Source of the DNA: Corythucha ciliata
Taxonomy: Eukaryota > Arthropoda > Insecta > Hemiptera > Tingidae
Assembly (NCBI GenBank): GCA_038030265.1
Contig: CM075941.1
Location: forward strand, 43,400,164 to 43,464,163
Reading direction: 5' to 3'
Length of the DNA: 64,000 nt
Shown: positions 12,501 to 23,837 of the stretch, in pieces
Layout of the letters: each line of letters opens with the position of its first letter
Position numbering within the stretch: the first letter of the stretch is position 1
Position numbers and translations under genes: made by a program
Notes under the pieces: model-generated
The model's database searches: none
What the model was told of the DNA's origin: nothing
The model's input: the letters and a program-made list of their open reading frames with translations, nothing else

Positions 12501-13330
12501 TTTAAGGCAATTATATCAGTCATAATAACATAGCGATCAATTTAAGGGGTAAAACTATTTTGTTTTTCCAAAGAATGGGGGGGAGGGAGCTCCAGGGGTT
12601 TTCGATGTGTCGCACTCTCACCGACTCCCAGACTAGATGCCAGTTTTTTCAACCTACTAAGTCTTTGGCTCTATTTTTGGGGGTTTGGGTCAAATTGATG
12701 AGTCTTTTTTCTTTTTTTTTTCAGGGTGAAAACAGATATCAGGTGGGAAAATTGACTGTTTTGACATTCGCACTGTCACCGGCACCAGATTTGATACCAA
12801 TTTTTAGGGCTTTGTGCTAATGTACTAGGTACACGGTCTGTGGCTCAAGTGCCAGGTATTTGTGACAAATTGGGAAACTCTGGGACATTTCCAGTTTCAC
12901 TAGAAAACTCACTTTCACAGAAAATATATTTCCATGGTGGCCGGTGTGAATCGTGTTGAGCTTCTTGTAGGTGAACGGGTCCCATACTAAAACGTGAAAA
13001 TCGTCCGAGGCGGAAGCCAAAATTCTGTAGGATCAAACAGAACAATTCAGTGTCAATTCACCCCCAACCCTTTCACGCGATCTAACGCACCTTCCTTTCG
13101 AGTCCCATTCTAGACAGTTCACACAGCCGTTATGACCCTCGAGCTCTTTTTCAAGACCGAGGCGATTGACGAGACTGGCCGTCACGTGTAGACGTTTTTG
13201 TAACTTTCTGCCGATTTTCGACTACGAGAAACACATTTTTAAATTCGTTTCTGACTATGTATTGAAACTATCTACTTACGTCTGTCTCTCTTCGCGTAAT
13301 GTAATGAACGACCGAGTCCTCCCTAGACAT
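520..13330 (-). CDS. WDTC1: WDTC1/adipose: WD40 and TPR substrate receptor of CUL4-DDB1 ligase
   Basis: Thirteen exons, about 680 codons, matching the family length of about 680. Exons with verified phases: 13330-13280 (start MSREDSVVHY), 13221-13091, 13024-12913, then after a 9.67-kb intron 3241-3054 and 2967-2769. Approximate exons follow at 2722-2638, 2583-2402, 2341-2224, 2167-2042, 1987-1907, 1835-1444, 1385-1191 and 705-520. Visible landmarks in order are N-terminal WD repeats (GHNGCVNCLEW, ASDDFHVLVWDP, HTGHHGNIFSVK, FWSAAEDGTVRQFDLR), a TPR block (SNRAAAYMKRDW, ALRDCITALKLD), the family signature YGHCNTTTDIKEANFFG, a last WD repeat (VAGSDDGSIFIWD, IVNCLQPHPFYCFLATSG) and the C-terminus NQRRMKADPLDV...NCRPS. 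In other animals the protein works with DDB1-CUL4 and restrains fat storage. The start was chosen because exon 1 gives an open frame ending in a gtaagt donor in phase with exon 2. Confidence 0.93.
853..880. repeat. (GA)n microsatellite in WDTC1 intron 12
   Basis: A short AG/GA run followed by GTGAGTGAGT, inside the last WDTC1 intron (about 706-1190). Nothing else was recognised in that intron. Confidence 0.8.
4031..5152. mobile_element. Foldback element with diverged terminal inverted repeats of about 300 bp
   Basis: The left end (ggttgcaataatt...ggtagatgatttttt) reappears in reverse complement at the right end (aatcatctacc...aattattgcaacgacc). The similarity runs on for about 300 bp, including gacctcgaaagacttcgggatca against its diverged mirror near 5040-5080, and ttccgacaaaac near 4260 against gttttgtcggaa near 4911. 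No transposase reading frame is present. It is non-autonomous and lies in WDTC1 intron 3. The superfamily is not assigned. Confidence 0.7.
5160..5930. repeat. Degenerate ~30-bp tandem repeat, family A (inverse orientation)
   Basis: About 25 imperfect copies of a unit around GCGGCTAAAATTGAGAAAA, separated by variants of CGCTAATTC. Reverse-complemented, this is the unit found at 32.6-36.4, 51.6-52.2 and 62.8 kb. Copies are strongly diverged and no long reading frame persists. Confidence 0.75.
7571..8065. mobile_element. Nested inverted-repeat element with CACTTCGTGAAATGGAC motifs
   Basis: Arms of about 190 bp start ggatctgtcgcgtcca and end catggatacgacagatcc. Both contain several partly palindromic copies of ttcacgaagtgg/ccacttcgtgaa and the strings cgatttccttttcaagaaatgg or their mirrors. 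It sits inside the 5.9-kb foldback and has no coding capacity. Confidence 0.65.
8284..8700 (+). other. Unrecognised 138-codon open frame inside the foldback cargo
   Basis: An open frame with a hydrophobic C-terminal stretch (YIGLTILASSLIFILCSQW), in the only apparently single-copy stretch between two nested inverted-repeat elements. I recognise no family. A gtaagt-like site inside (after 8487) could mean a captured exon rather than a complete gene. It may also be a chance open frame in a GC-richer patch. No function is proposed. Confidence 0.2.
8753..10136. mobile_element. Nested palindromic array of ~140-bp units
   Basis: The ends mirror each other: cgagagctagcgacagtcccattcaaccgg on the left, its complement at the right. 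The interior holds repeated units containing accggaagaacatagtcctg, gatcgtctgcc and gcatttgccctcag. These are direct on the left half (about 8790-9250) and mostly inverted on the right half (about 9290-10010). This gives a long imperfect palindrome inside the larger foldback. No protein coding. Confidence 0.65.
10150..10314. mobile_element. Small hairpin MITE-like element
   Basis: Terminal inverted repeats gtgcacacgagcgataagt and acttatcgctcgtgtgcac bracket about 125 bp. Nested within the 5.9-kb foldback. Confidence 0.6.
10890..11305. mobile_element. Inverted-repeat insertion in the right arm of the 5.9-kb foldback
   Basis: The stretch beginning ttcttgagaaattcaagctc, with attgcatttgaagaataaac and gcacctgctggttttttatt, is mirrored by aataaaaaaccagcagacgc, gtttattcttcaaatgcaat and tttctcaagaa. 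It breaks the arm that is continuous on the left side, so it inserted after the large element formed. Confidence 0.55.
11854..12816. other. Remainder of WDTC1 intron 3, nothing recognised
   Basis: AT-rich sequence with pyrimidine runs and short open frames lacking family features or convincing splice borders. Confidence 0.5.
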
Positions 13331-15045
13331 TATTCGATAGAGCTTAAAACTATTTCTCTTCGACTTTCATGGCACACGTTCCCTAATTAAAAGTCGCACT
13401 TTTCTAAACTGGGAAGGACTCAAATTTTCATGGACATCACAAAAACTGCACTTTAAAACCCCCAAAAATCGTATACTTAGGCGTATCAGTTTGCAACAAC
13501 AACAACAACAACAAAAACTTTGGACCCCGACAACCACGGATTTATCAATTTTTTTTTTTTAATCTTAACGCGATGAATTGAGCACTAATCGAAAAGTAAA
13601 CAAGAATTTAGAGATGGTTGGTGACGCATATAATAGCGACGATTTTATTTATATGCTAAGGGAAAGACGAATTCACCAGTTATCACTTGGAACTGAAGAT
13701 GACAAATAGTATTGGTTGGAAAGGGGGTCGAGGGGTGAGAAGGTAACGCAGCTGGACATTTCCCCATCATAGTGGTGCTGTACAGACAACTTAGTTTTTC
13801 CTCGTTTAGGATTGAGTAATTGCCTAATTGGACAATAATGATAAGTTTTAATAAGCAGCGCCCTCGGTGTAGCAGAAGTTTTTTTCGTGTTTTTCGTTGC
13901 ATCATTTTTGTGTCCATCCGAAGTACGAGTATTTGGAGGGTTTCCAAAGTATTTTCTTCAGAGGGTCGGAGGATTCTGGGGGCTGGAATAACAGTGTCAG
14001 GCTGATGGGGGGGGGGGGCTCAAAATTTTAAACTTGTGAGGGTCCACGAACAGAGTTCAGAAACCCAGAAAACTGTCTGTAGGGTAAGAAAGAGCACATT
14101 TTAGCGAGATTATTTTATTTCGATTTTAAGAGATTCATTTCGATTTATTCATCTAACGAAAGGGCCGACAAAAACGACAAGAAAATACAAACAAATAAGT
14201 GAAATGGTAGAGCGATATCTAATTAAGACAGGTCGTCATTTGTTTGGAAATGTGCGAATTTCCGCTGAAAACAAGAAAGAAATACGTTAGAATGACACCA
14301 AAATCGAAGCGTCTGGTCGCCTGAGAACCCCTGGTCAATATTCAGTTGGGGGGGCGGGGTGAGAACACGTACGAAGGTAGTGACGGACCAGCTCCACAAG
14401 ATGGTACCAGTCGGGTAATGACAAAAGCTTTCCAGGGGACAGAGGAGATCTCAAACTCTGGGCAAAACGCGTTTCAGTAAAGGAAGACGTTGACGTAGAG
14501 GCGATGGTTCGAACCGCGGTTTAAGTGAAGAGCCTAATCACCTGGCGGGGGGGGGGGGGTTGGCTTTGGTGTGGTTGAGTTTCGCCATCTTCATATGGAA
14601 TTATACGGGATCTGGGATGTAGCCTGGCTTCTTGCGTGGATCTCAGGCCATAGAGGGTCACAAAGGGAATGAGGGAACCCAAATTTCGGAATTTGTCCAA
14701 AATCCTTTACTTGGCTGTTGCTTCGACTTGTAGACCATAAACTTTTTTTTTGAACCATGCAGCCATGGTGTTTTTGGTGTTAAGGCCAATTGGCCTTAGA
14801 GGTGAAGCGGTAATGCTGATGAGGGGCACTGGGAATGGGCCCGAAATGCATTCTTTAAAAAACACCATGGCTGTATGGTTCAAAAAAAAAAATTATGGTC
14901 TACAGGAATGAGGGAACGGACTGTATGGCCAAATTAGGAGCCGGCCGGTCGCCAAAAATGTAGGCAAGACCTGGTCAGGGAATTGGCGGACCGCCTCCCT
15001 GGGAGCCTACTAGATGGTGATAAGTAGTTAATAATAAAGTGAGTC
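13331..15045. other. Spacer between WDTC1 5' end and RAD50 3' end
   Basis: Upstream region of WDTC1 plus downstream region of RAD50. It holds an (AAC)n run at 13493-13515, G runs of 12 at 14007 and 13 at 14547, and a small hairpin MITE. An open frame on the minus strand at 13645-13947 shows no family resemblance. No other gene seen. Confidence 0.5.
14729..14904. mobile_element. Hairpin MITE with ~45-bp inverted repeats
   Basis: tgtagaccataa plus gaaccatgcagccatggtg on the left is mirrored by caccatggctgtatggttc plus ttatggtctaca on the right. The whole element can fold into one long hairpin. No coding. Confidence 0.7.
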
Positions 15046-18000
15046 TTACCTACTATCCCGTTCAAGTAGGTAGTAATGATCAAGTTCACACTCTTTTTCA
15101 AGCATGCTTACAAAATGTCTATCATGAGTGATTATTAGCAACTGGAAATTTCTCCTATGGCCATGAGTTCTGATAATGCTGAAACACATTGCCACAGTAA
15201 AAAAACAAAGCTTCCTCTGATCTTCAAAGGAAAGATTGGGAGATTACTTACTCTCTCAACGCTAACGTTAAATTATGGATATTGTGTGAGTCCAAATTGG
15301 TGGTAGGCTCGTCCAAAGCCAGAATACCGCAGTGCGAGCTGAACGATTCAGCCAAAGCCATACGAATGATGAGACAGGCGAGTACTTTTTGACCGGCACT
15401 ACAGCGACCCCTCATTTCCAAGTCGACTCCCTGTTTTCGTTGAATTACCCGATATTTGAAAGCGCGTTTTTTTCCAGCTACCGCGAAACCAAAATAGTGT
15501 TTAACGAAACACATTAAAAATTTAGCGGATTTCGAATTTTACCTGACACTCCTTCTTCCGACTCAGATTGAATTTCAATCTTGTCGATATCAGTTCCCGA
15601 ATAAATTTTCCCCCACAGCTCCGCGATGACCCGGTTAAGGTGTTCAAGACGTTTTGTGTGGTACGACATAAGAGCCCAATCAAGGGCCTGGTAGTACGAA
15701 TCCAAGTCTGCCATTGCTTGTCTGAGCACTTCAAGTTTGATGTGCTGATCGCGGTGTCTTTGATCTGCGAATTTAAGATTGTCTTTCTCCAATTCCAGTT
15801 GAAAATTCTGTATCGACTTCTTTAACTCCAGGCGGCTTCCCTCGACTTGAGCTTTCTACGAAAGAAAATAAATAAACAAGAAAATGTTTAAATTCTTCAA
15901 CTCAATTTTGCTTACCGAAGTCTGTAAATCTTCCATTTTCCTCAAAAGCTCTTGTTTTCGCTTGTAAATGCTCCTGTAATCCATATTTCCGATTTGAGCA
16001 CTAAGCTCTGAGAGTCGCTTATTCAACTCGTTTTGTTCTTCTTGTTTCTCTCTTAACTTTCGATTGTCATTCAGATCTCGCTCCCTAATCTGCGTGAGAT
16101 TCCCACATTTCAAACAGGTGGTTCATGGTACAAGGGGCAAAAATCATTACCTGTTGGAATGTGATGTCATTTTTTATTTCGGCGCATTTTTCGGACGCGT
16201 TTTTCTTTTTTTCCATTAGACGATCCCTGTTGACGTTGAGCAATTCAATTCTTTGTCGCTGTTTGTCCAATTTTTTAGAGCACCCCGATAAATCGTAACT
16301 TTCTATCTCTTTGGTGAGACTCTTAATTTCACGGTAGCTCTCTTCGAATCTTCTAATCTAAACCGCGAAACAGAACCGTTATCAAGAGTAACTCCAAACA
16401 AAGAAAGTGGACATTTCCTTACTTGACCAATTCGATGATCGAGGGCAGCGTTGTTATTATTGACTAGTTTCTTCATATTGCGAACAGTCTGGTCTAACGT
16501 TAGCGACAACTGCTGTGTCATTCTGTTGGCTTTGTCGATTTCACTTTGCAGAGAAGATTCAACCGTCGCCAACTGCCTCCTTCTTTCATCGAGCTGATGT
16601 CTCATTTGGACGTTTCCACTAATCTAAAATAAAAGTAGAGTTTTGTTGGGACAGAGGGAGAGAAAAACCCTCACTTTAAATTGTTTCTCTTTGGTCGAGT
16701 TCTTCTCCTCTTGCAGTTCGTGTTTCCTCGCCATTAGTTTGTTTTTCTTTTGCAGCATTGCGTCCAGATTTTTTGAGACGCCTTGGAGTGACATTCTAAG
16801 CGATTTCTGTTCGTCCATAGCCTCTTGAAGCGGTCGTCTCGGACCTAATTCGCCGAATCGAGTCTCAATATAAAGTATTGATAACGAAACGCCCGTATAA
16901 CTTACCGGGAGGCATTGCCGATTGAAGTCGCTGTATATCGCGTTCGCTCTTTTTCGACTCAGACATCATTTGGTCCAAAAGAGCGACATCACCCTGAATA
17001 GATTTGGCGATGGCTTCGTCCTCAATAGGGACTTCAAGTTGATCTTTTAGCCTGTCTCTTTCTTCTTTAAGGGATTTTAGTTTTTTGTCCAATTTGTCAA
17101 GTTGTCGCCTGAGAATGTAGAGACATTTCGCAAAAATTAGGTTCGCGGGCGGGGGGGGGGGCGGGATCGTTTATTCAAACGACACTCACTCAAGTTCTGG
17201 AATTTCCTTTTCACGCAAGACAGACAGTTTTTCTTGGCGCGGTTTCAGTTGCATCATCGTGTCGTATTTCGTTTGGCACCGGTCGAGCTCCTCCTTATTT
17301 TTACGTAAATCCGACGGAACTTCTTTGACTTTCAGACTTAACTGCACAGGGGTGAGGGGATGAATAAAAATCTATTATTAAGGGGGGCGTGAGGGCTACC
17401 TTCGAAATCAGTTGAGTGACTTCATCCTCCTTGCTAAATCCTCTGTCACACAGAGGACAACAAGGGGATTTCTGTTTCAATTTTTGTACGTATTGTCGGA
17501 AGATGTACTCGTACGAGGCTAAAGAACCTTTCTGGTCCTAAAAATAAAGACATTTTGAATGGATTTGAAACATTTCCAAATGAACACAAAATACCTGAAG
17601 CATTTTAAGTTTATCCGAAAGTTCGCTCATGTAGTCGTCGTAATCTTTGCCTTCGCACTCTCTAGACACCGCGAACTCGTCCGCTTCCAACGACAGTTTC
17701 GAATTTTTTAATTTCTCCTCCAAGTACTTCTTCTCGCTCTCCAAGCCCACGATTTCTTTTTCTTTTATTCTCAATTCTTCATTTTTTACTTTAATATCGT
17801 CCGCCTGAGAAGGGAATGTTTATTGTACTAAAATTACATCCCCCACCCCCGACCAAGTCATTACCAGACGGTCGATATGAGCATCCAACTGAAATTTAAT
17901 GCCTTGTTCGGGGACACAACCACACAGATGCTTCAAAGGGCCCTCAACCTGAGATTTCCTGTGGATTTTAAAGCGATTGTATTTAATTGTTCTCAAAAAG

Positions 18001-20528
18001 TATAAATCGTCTTACAGTGAAGATATTTTCGAGTCTCGAGTCCTCTTTGTTTCCAAATGAACGTCAAGCTCAGCCTGAAATTTGCTTTGTATTTGAAGTT
18101 CCCTTACTTCTTCTTCAAGGGATGTCATTTTATCCTCCAACCTTTAAAAAAAAAAAAAAATCAAATTAAAACGTTGCAGATCAGTTAAAATCAACAAAAT
18201 TTTTACATTTTTTTCTCGTTTCCAAGATCATCGATCGACTTTTGCATTTGGTCAAAATCATTATTAGACATTAATTCATCGTATTCCCGCGTGATTCGGT
18301 CCAATTGAGCTTGAAGTCGACTCAAACGTTCGGTCGATTGATCAGCCTAGAAAAACAACGCGAATTTAGGTAATGGGAGGGGGGAGGGGCGCTCTCGTGC
18401 ATGAAAATGGTTAGGCGTTCATACTTCGGCGATGTCGGCAATCACTTTGCTCAACTCGCTCTTATTTCTCGTCAATTCGTCTCTTTTGCTCATTAAAATC
18501 GACTCTTGAGTCGCTTTCTGCTCGCGGCATGAATCAATCTCAGCTTGGAGTTTTTCCTCGTGAGCCTTCTGTTCACGTTTCAGAGTGTCGACATCCTCTT
18601 GCAGTTTTGACACGGACTCTTCAAGGGAGTCGGACACTCGGGTGTACTCTTTGCTCTCTGAAAGTTGGGTCATACTTGTGGCTATAAAACGGAAATTTTC
18701 GGTATTATTACAAAAAACAGAGAACGGGAATGTTTTGTTTCTTACAAATTCCCAGGTCCTCAGCCAGTGAAGCTAGGACGCTGTTTCTCAGCTGAACCCT
18801 CTCCTTATTTTTCTCCAAATCCCTATTCAGTTGACCAAGTTTCACTTGTTCCGTGTTTAAATCGTCATGATTTTTCTCTAGTTCAGCGTTTAAATCCTCG
18901 CATTCCCTTTCGATACCGTCGAGTCTCCTCTTTTTATCCCTAGAAAATCGCATAACCATGGAAGAAACCATATTATACAGTGCCTATTTCATCGTACCCA
19001 AGTTCCTTGCTGAAATTCTGAATCGCCGAGTCTAATTCAGCATTTGACCCTGCGAACTCGTTCTGAATTTCACTCCTTAAATCAGCGATCATTGTCGAGA
19101 GGCTACTTATATTGGCTTTAAGAGTTTCTTGCTTGGAGCGCAGTTGGCCAATTTCATCCTCTTTACCCGCTAGTTGTTCCAACTCATCTGAACAAAAGAG
19201 GAGTTTTATTATTTCAAACAGTTTTTCGACGAATCGTTCAAACCTGATATTGGTTTTAATTTCGCTTCAAAAGTAGCCCTTTGCTCTTCGTACTCCAATA
19301 ATCTTATTTCGGCGTCCCTCAATTTGGCACGTTTTTCACTGGCTTCATTCTTGTACTCTTCAAAAGTCCACAATTTCTCTTTCATTACTTTCTCATCTAA
19401 AAAATGAAAGAAGGAATAAGTAATTCGGCAGGGTAACGAAACTGTTCAGGGGTACTTGCCTAATGCGTAAGACTTTCGGACTTCACGAACAGAAAGCAAA
19501 CATGCATTGTAACGATCCGTCCCGAAAATGTCGTCAAATCTTTTCTTCACTTTGGAATCCTCTTCCAATGGCCTGCGGGGTTGGATTAATTTGTATTTCA
19601 AGGTACTAGATAAAGAAGTAATTAATCAAACCAATTTGAGTCTTCTTGATGGCACAAAATGACGTTACTAAGAAGAGCTTTGGATACTCCGAGAGCGTTA
19701 CACATTTCAGCGTTCAAATCGGAACATTTACTGCTTGTCGACACCCACTTTTGAAACAGTTACAGTTTTAAAACTTGAGGAAACTTTTTATTTACGATTC
19801 ACGTACTTCGTCATCATTTCTCTGTCGAGTAATAGTTTGTTCTAATTGTCTGAACGTTGAAGACTTCTCTTTCTGTATGACTTGAACGTTTCTCGTGACG
19901 ACAAGTGGATTCCCTTTGGTGTCCACTATTTTCAGTTTTACTTGCCCTTTCATCTAAGGAAAATGACAATCATTACCATAATGTTTCAATAATTATTTCG
20001 AGGGAAGGAATGGGGCAGAGTCTCTTTATTCTCAGCCGTGGAGAAACTTCCAAAATCGGGGTTCTAGCAAGGTTTGAAATAAGATTTGTGGAAACCCTTA
20101 AATATTTGGGGGGGGGGGGAGTCTCAACACCTCAGTCACGCAAAGATCTTCGGTCTTCACCAATGATGAATAATGAAACGCTTGAGTTGGGCCTCCAAAA
20201 TTCACGATTTTCGCTCTTTTCAATGCAATTAGCCTCCGAGGCCCCCTGAATAAACTTATAACTTAAATACTGTAAAAAACCTAGCCCTTACGTCAGATTT
20301 CGCGCCGGCCAACTTCGGGTCGTGAACGAAATTGTTGCCACTTTTGGTGCTCTCGGGTAGATCGCCGGTCGTGGCAAATTTGATACCTTCAATTATGGAT
20401 GTCTTGCCGCAGCCGTTGTCACCCAGAATAAGAGTGACGGGTGAGAAAAATTCCACGGCGCAAGCATCCTGAGGATTGGGCCCGAAACATCGGATGCCCT
20501 GCATGGCCATCAGTTTTAGGCTCGACAT
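15046..20528 (-). CDS. RAD50: RAD50: ATPase/coiled-coil subunit of the MRE11 complex
   Basis: About 22 exons encode roughly 1,290 residues, as expected for RAD50. Exon 1 (20528-20292) begins [16 protein letters not shown] and holds the Walker A loop GDNGCGKT. Exons 2 (19953-19807) and 3 (19747-19632) carry [11 protein letters not shown], the family Q-loop region. A long coiled coil follows through exons to 15543, broken by the zinc hook CPLC near 17450. The last exons hold the ABC signature [10 protein letters not shown], Walker [14 protein letters not shown] and the switch-histidine segment FQLLIITHD, ending at 15046. All catalytic elements are present, so the gene looks functional. It acts in the nucleus with MRE11 and NBS1 in double-strand break sensing and end processing. 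Introns are short and some carry G runs (11 G at 17151, 12 G at 20108). Confidence 0.95.
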
Positions 20529-22180
20529 GATTACGGATCGGGTGTGTGGGTGCGAGCCTCTGCAATTCGAAATTATTTTAAGAACTAGAAAAGTTCGGTT
20601 AGAGTATTGTCGATTATATACTCGGCGTTCTAAACGATGAAGAGATTCTTATGTAAGCCTCCACTTCTGTTGATGAGCTGTAAACAATGTCAACAAAGTC
20701 GAATAAGATCTTGTCAACTCCGTTGATGCTTAGGGCAAAACTCTTTGAATACGTAAGATTACTTTCTCACATAAAGTACGATCTAAGCACATCAAATCAC
20801 ATCATTTTTCCGGATCCAGAATCAAGTTTGCTATCATCAGTTTTCAAAAGGCGGACTTTTACAGGAATGGGAGCTGGAAGGTTGAGTTATGGCTTCAGAA
20901 CCCTCCACCCACCGCCTTTCTAGGGGGCTCTGGCTCTGACGCACAGAAAACTCGCCGGGAACCCTAGAAAAAGTACTGTTTTTAGTTTTTGTAATTTTAT
21001 TTAATTACTGATTATTTGAATGTTGAGTTGAAACATTCTATTTTTATTTCATCTTTTCGCCGACTAGTTTCGGGTTATATGCCCTTTATCAAAGCATTCA
21101 CCGTCGAAACAAATGTTTGTCCCATGTCACAAGCCCAAATTCGCAGAAACCACGAGAAATAGCCGCACACAAAAACTTTCGTCTCAGTCTGGCGGGGGGG
21201 GGGAGTTTTTGCCGCCACTGTGTATGGAGGGGGGGGGCAGATTGAAGATCCTCACGTCACGAGTAATGAATTTTCTGACGACCATAGGTGGTTGTGCACA
21301 AGTGGCGGCGGAAGTCATCCGGCAATGGGAGAGCAAAAATCTGAGCCGTTCAGATCTACGCCCCCCCCCTCTCCTCGAAATTATTGAGGCCAAAATTCCA
21401 ATTTCTTCACCAAATTTATACTGCCTTTTCATGACATTCTCTTGTTTCTGAGTTAATTTTCCTGGGTCCTGAGGCCTAACGACACAGTTTTATTAGATAA
21501 ACGACATCAACCGTAAAATGGCGTATTTACACTACTCATATTAGAGCAGAAACTTGGAGGGGAAGAGCAAGAGTGTGCCATATGAAAAGTACTTTCCCCG
21601 CTGAACCAAAATGTTCATTTTCGTGGGATTAGCCCTTTCACATGCCAAATTTCGTTGATTTGGATCCCAAAGAACCAAATTATCGGGTTTTAATCACCCA
21701 AAAAGGCCAACCAGAAGGACGAAATAGTTGATTCCAGAGTCAAATTCCTCTGCATTGTGGTCTTGACTGAAATTGTCTTGGTTATACATGGCTAGAATTG
21801 ACAGCTTTCCCCCCTTTAAGCCAAAATTTCAGAGATTTGGCCCTTGGAAAAATTAATTTTGAAGGATTGACTCCCTCAAAATCCAAATTTTCGGGGATGA
21901 CTCATTAAAAAGTCATATTTCACGGGGTTCAAGAAAGCAATTTCACTCGTTTGTGGCCTTCATATAGAGAGCAATTTCACGGATTTGGCACTAAACTAAA
22001 GGGAACCCACTTTGCTGTTTTGGCAAATTTGAGAACCAATTCCACGTTTGGCTCCATAAAAACAAGCAATTCCGGTGGTTTGGCTCTATCGAAGCCCTGC
22101 GAAGTTTGCAGATCCCCAATAGCACACATACCATCCGCAGGATGACCTGAATGTCCTATTACTGTATACTGTCCAGGACA
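20529..22180. other. RAD50 upstream region with degenerate repeats
   Basis: The first 150 bp should include the RAD50 promoter, though no clear element was identified. G or C runs of 9-10 lie at 21194, 21229 and 21361. From about 21640 to 22090 there is a loose repeat around ccaaattt(t/c)cgggg with gactccctcaaaa-like spacers, about 30 bp in period (family D). No gene recognised. Confidence 0.45.
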
Positions 22181-22745
22181 ACTATTTGACATCCACTAGA
22201 TCGCCGTAATATCCACAAAGAATTTGGATTATACAGAAAATACCCTTTTGAAGTCTTGAATATCCGGGATTTAGCGGTTGAGCAATAAATGTCCACTGGA
22301 TATCTTCAACATCCACAAGGGTATAGCAGATAGGCTGCTGGATATCCTTTGGATGAGCTTGATATCCATGGACGTAGTGGACAAGAGCTGGATATACAGT
22401 GGAACAACTCATGCGGAGCGCATGACAGTGACGTCACGTGGATCTTCGAAGGCAGGGATATCGCCATCTTTTCTCTTATTCGTAGGTCATTACTCTAGGG
22501 GTGTGACGGTACGCCTTTTATTTCGAACAGTTCCAACTGTTCCAGTTCCAGACTTGGAACAGTTACATCTTATCGGTCCAGTTTCAACTGTTCCAGTACC
22601 AGTCTCGCTTTCCTCTTGCCTTCACGAGTTTTGGGTATCGACGCCTAACCGTTCTAGTTCTCGGTCTTCTTGTCGGTCCAGTTACAGTTGGAATAGCTCC
22701 ACTATTCACGCAAATCCTTATTCGTTCCAGCTCCTGCCCCACTGA
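22180..22745. repeat. Composite GGATATCC-rich and AACTGTTCC-rich repeat, copy 1
   Basis: About 220 bp dense in ggatatcc, tggatatc and tccactgga are followed by about 220 bp dense in aactgttccagt-type palindromes. The same two sections occur next to each other, in the other order, at about 31660-32250. No coding function is evident. Confidence 0.5.
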
Positions 22746-22776
22746 AAAAATAAATACTGCTTGAACTCTGAAAAAA

Positions 22777-23519
22777 ATGGCCGGTGCTCGGAAGAGGACT
22801 GAATGCGGTCTCTGCTTAAGTTCTTTTGCGGACAATGGTGGGTCAATTTTTTGTGAAGGGCCGTGCGGAAAACGGTTTCATTTGTCGTGTGTGAATCTCA
22901 CAAGCAAAGATTATGACATGATTTGCGAGTTGCAAAAGAAAACGAAGTGGTTCTGTTCAAGGTGCCACGTGGACATAGAGAAATTGTCTAGCATGAATTA
23001 CGGAACTGTGGATGTTTTCTCTTTGATCTCCGTAACGGTTGCCGAACTTGAAAAGGTTAGTGCAAATAATTTGGAGCTCGGTAAACGGATTGATGATTTA
23101 TCTCGGGAAAATTGTGAAATTCGGACTGTTTTAAAAAGTCTGACTCTTGAGAGGGCGCCACTTCCCAAGGAGAGCTTCTGCCTTTCCGATTCTCAAGATT
23201 TAGAAGACGTCGGCTTTAGGAACTTTTCAGGTTCCGCCCCTAAAGTAGTGGTGGACTCTATTGCAACGAATGGCCAGATAAGCTTAATAAATTCCAATGG
23301 TTGGCTAGTGGGTGGTGACTTATATTCCCACAGCCCCCATCGTCGACTCGTCATATTCCTTCTCTTGACAAAGAATGTGAGAAGGGGAATAGGTGCGAAC
23401 TAGAAGAAAATAATGACAATGCGAGTCAGGGTCAGAGAAAGCCTCGTCGTCGTAGATTGGCCGCAGTGGGTGTCGAATGTGCAAAGTTTGTCCTCATCGC
23501 AGGAAACGCTGGTGGAGGT
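22777..23519 (+). pseudogene. PHD-finger ORF1 of a CR1-like LINE, 5' part
   Basis: Starts MAGARKRTECGLC and shows a PHD zinc finger (CGLC...C...CGKRFHLSCVNL...WFCSRCH, about residues 9-70), then a short coiled region. PHD-type ORF1 proteins are known from CR1-like non-LTR retrotransposons, so this is not a host gene. The frame breaks near 23390 (continuation LDKECEKGNRCELEENN in another frame) and is interrupted at 23519 by the tail of a Jockey element. The element resumes near 26660. Confidence 0.7.
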
Positions 23520-23837
23520 TTTTTTTTTTTTTTTTTTTTTCATTTTTAGATATCTTTATTAATAGGTATCTGTATTATAACAACTGAGCCTGAGCCCATC
23601 AAGTTAATTTACTTATATACAATTTACAACATTATTGCAGTTCATGACCCAGTGGCCTTCCTCCTACGAGCACGCACGCACCTCACTGTCACTACCGCGA
23701 CACCACAAGGTCCATGGGTTTTGTCCGCTGTAGCCGCCTGACGACGTCACCGTTGTCCAGGAGGCGAAGTGCTTCCGGGTTCATATGCTCCCGAAGACGG
23801 TGTTGGTGTTTGAACGCATGCTGCTCAATTACTTCTT

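Noticed and set aside
12560..12820. Plus-strand frame in WDTC1 intron 3 as an exon
   Set aside because: No family match and no convincing splice pair. The pyrimidine-rich composition explains the open frame.
20256..20528. Walker A GDNGCGKT as a defective P-loop
   Set aside because: The G-x-x-G-x-G-K-T spacing and the lysine and threonine are intact. The substitutions are at variable positions.
22777..23403. PHD-finger protein as a host chromatin gene
   Set aside because: The frame decays after 200 codons and lies in line with an endonuclease and reverse transcriptase, matching ORF1 of CR1-like elements.
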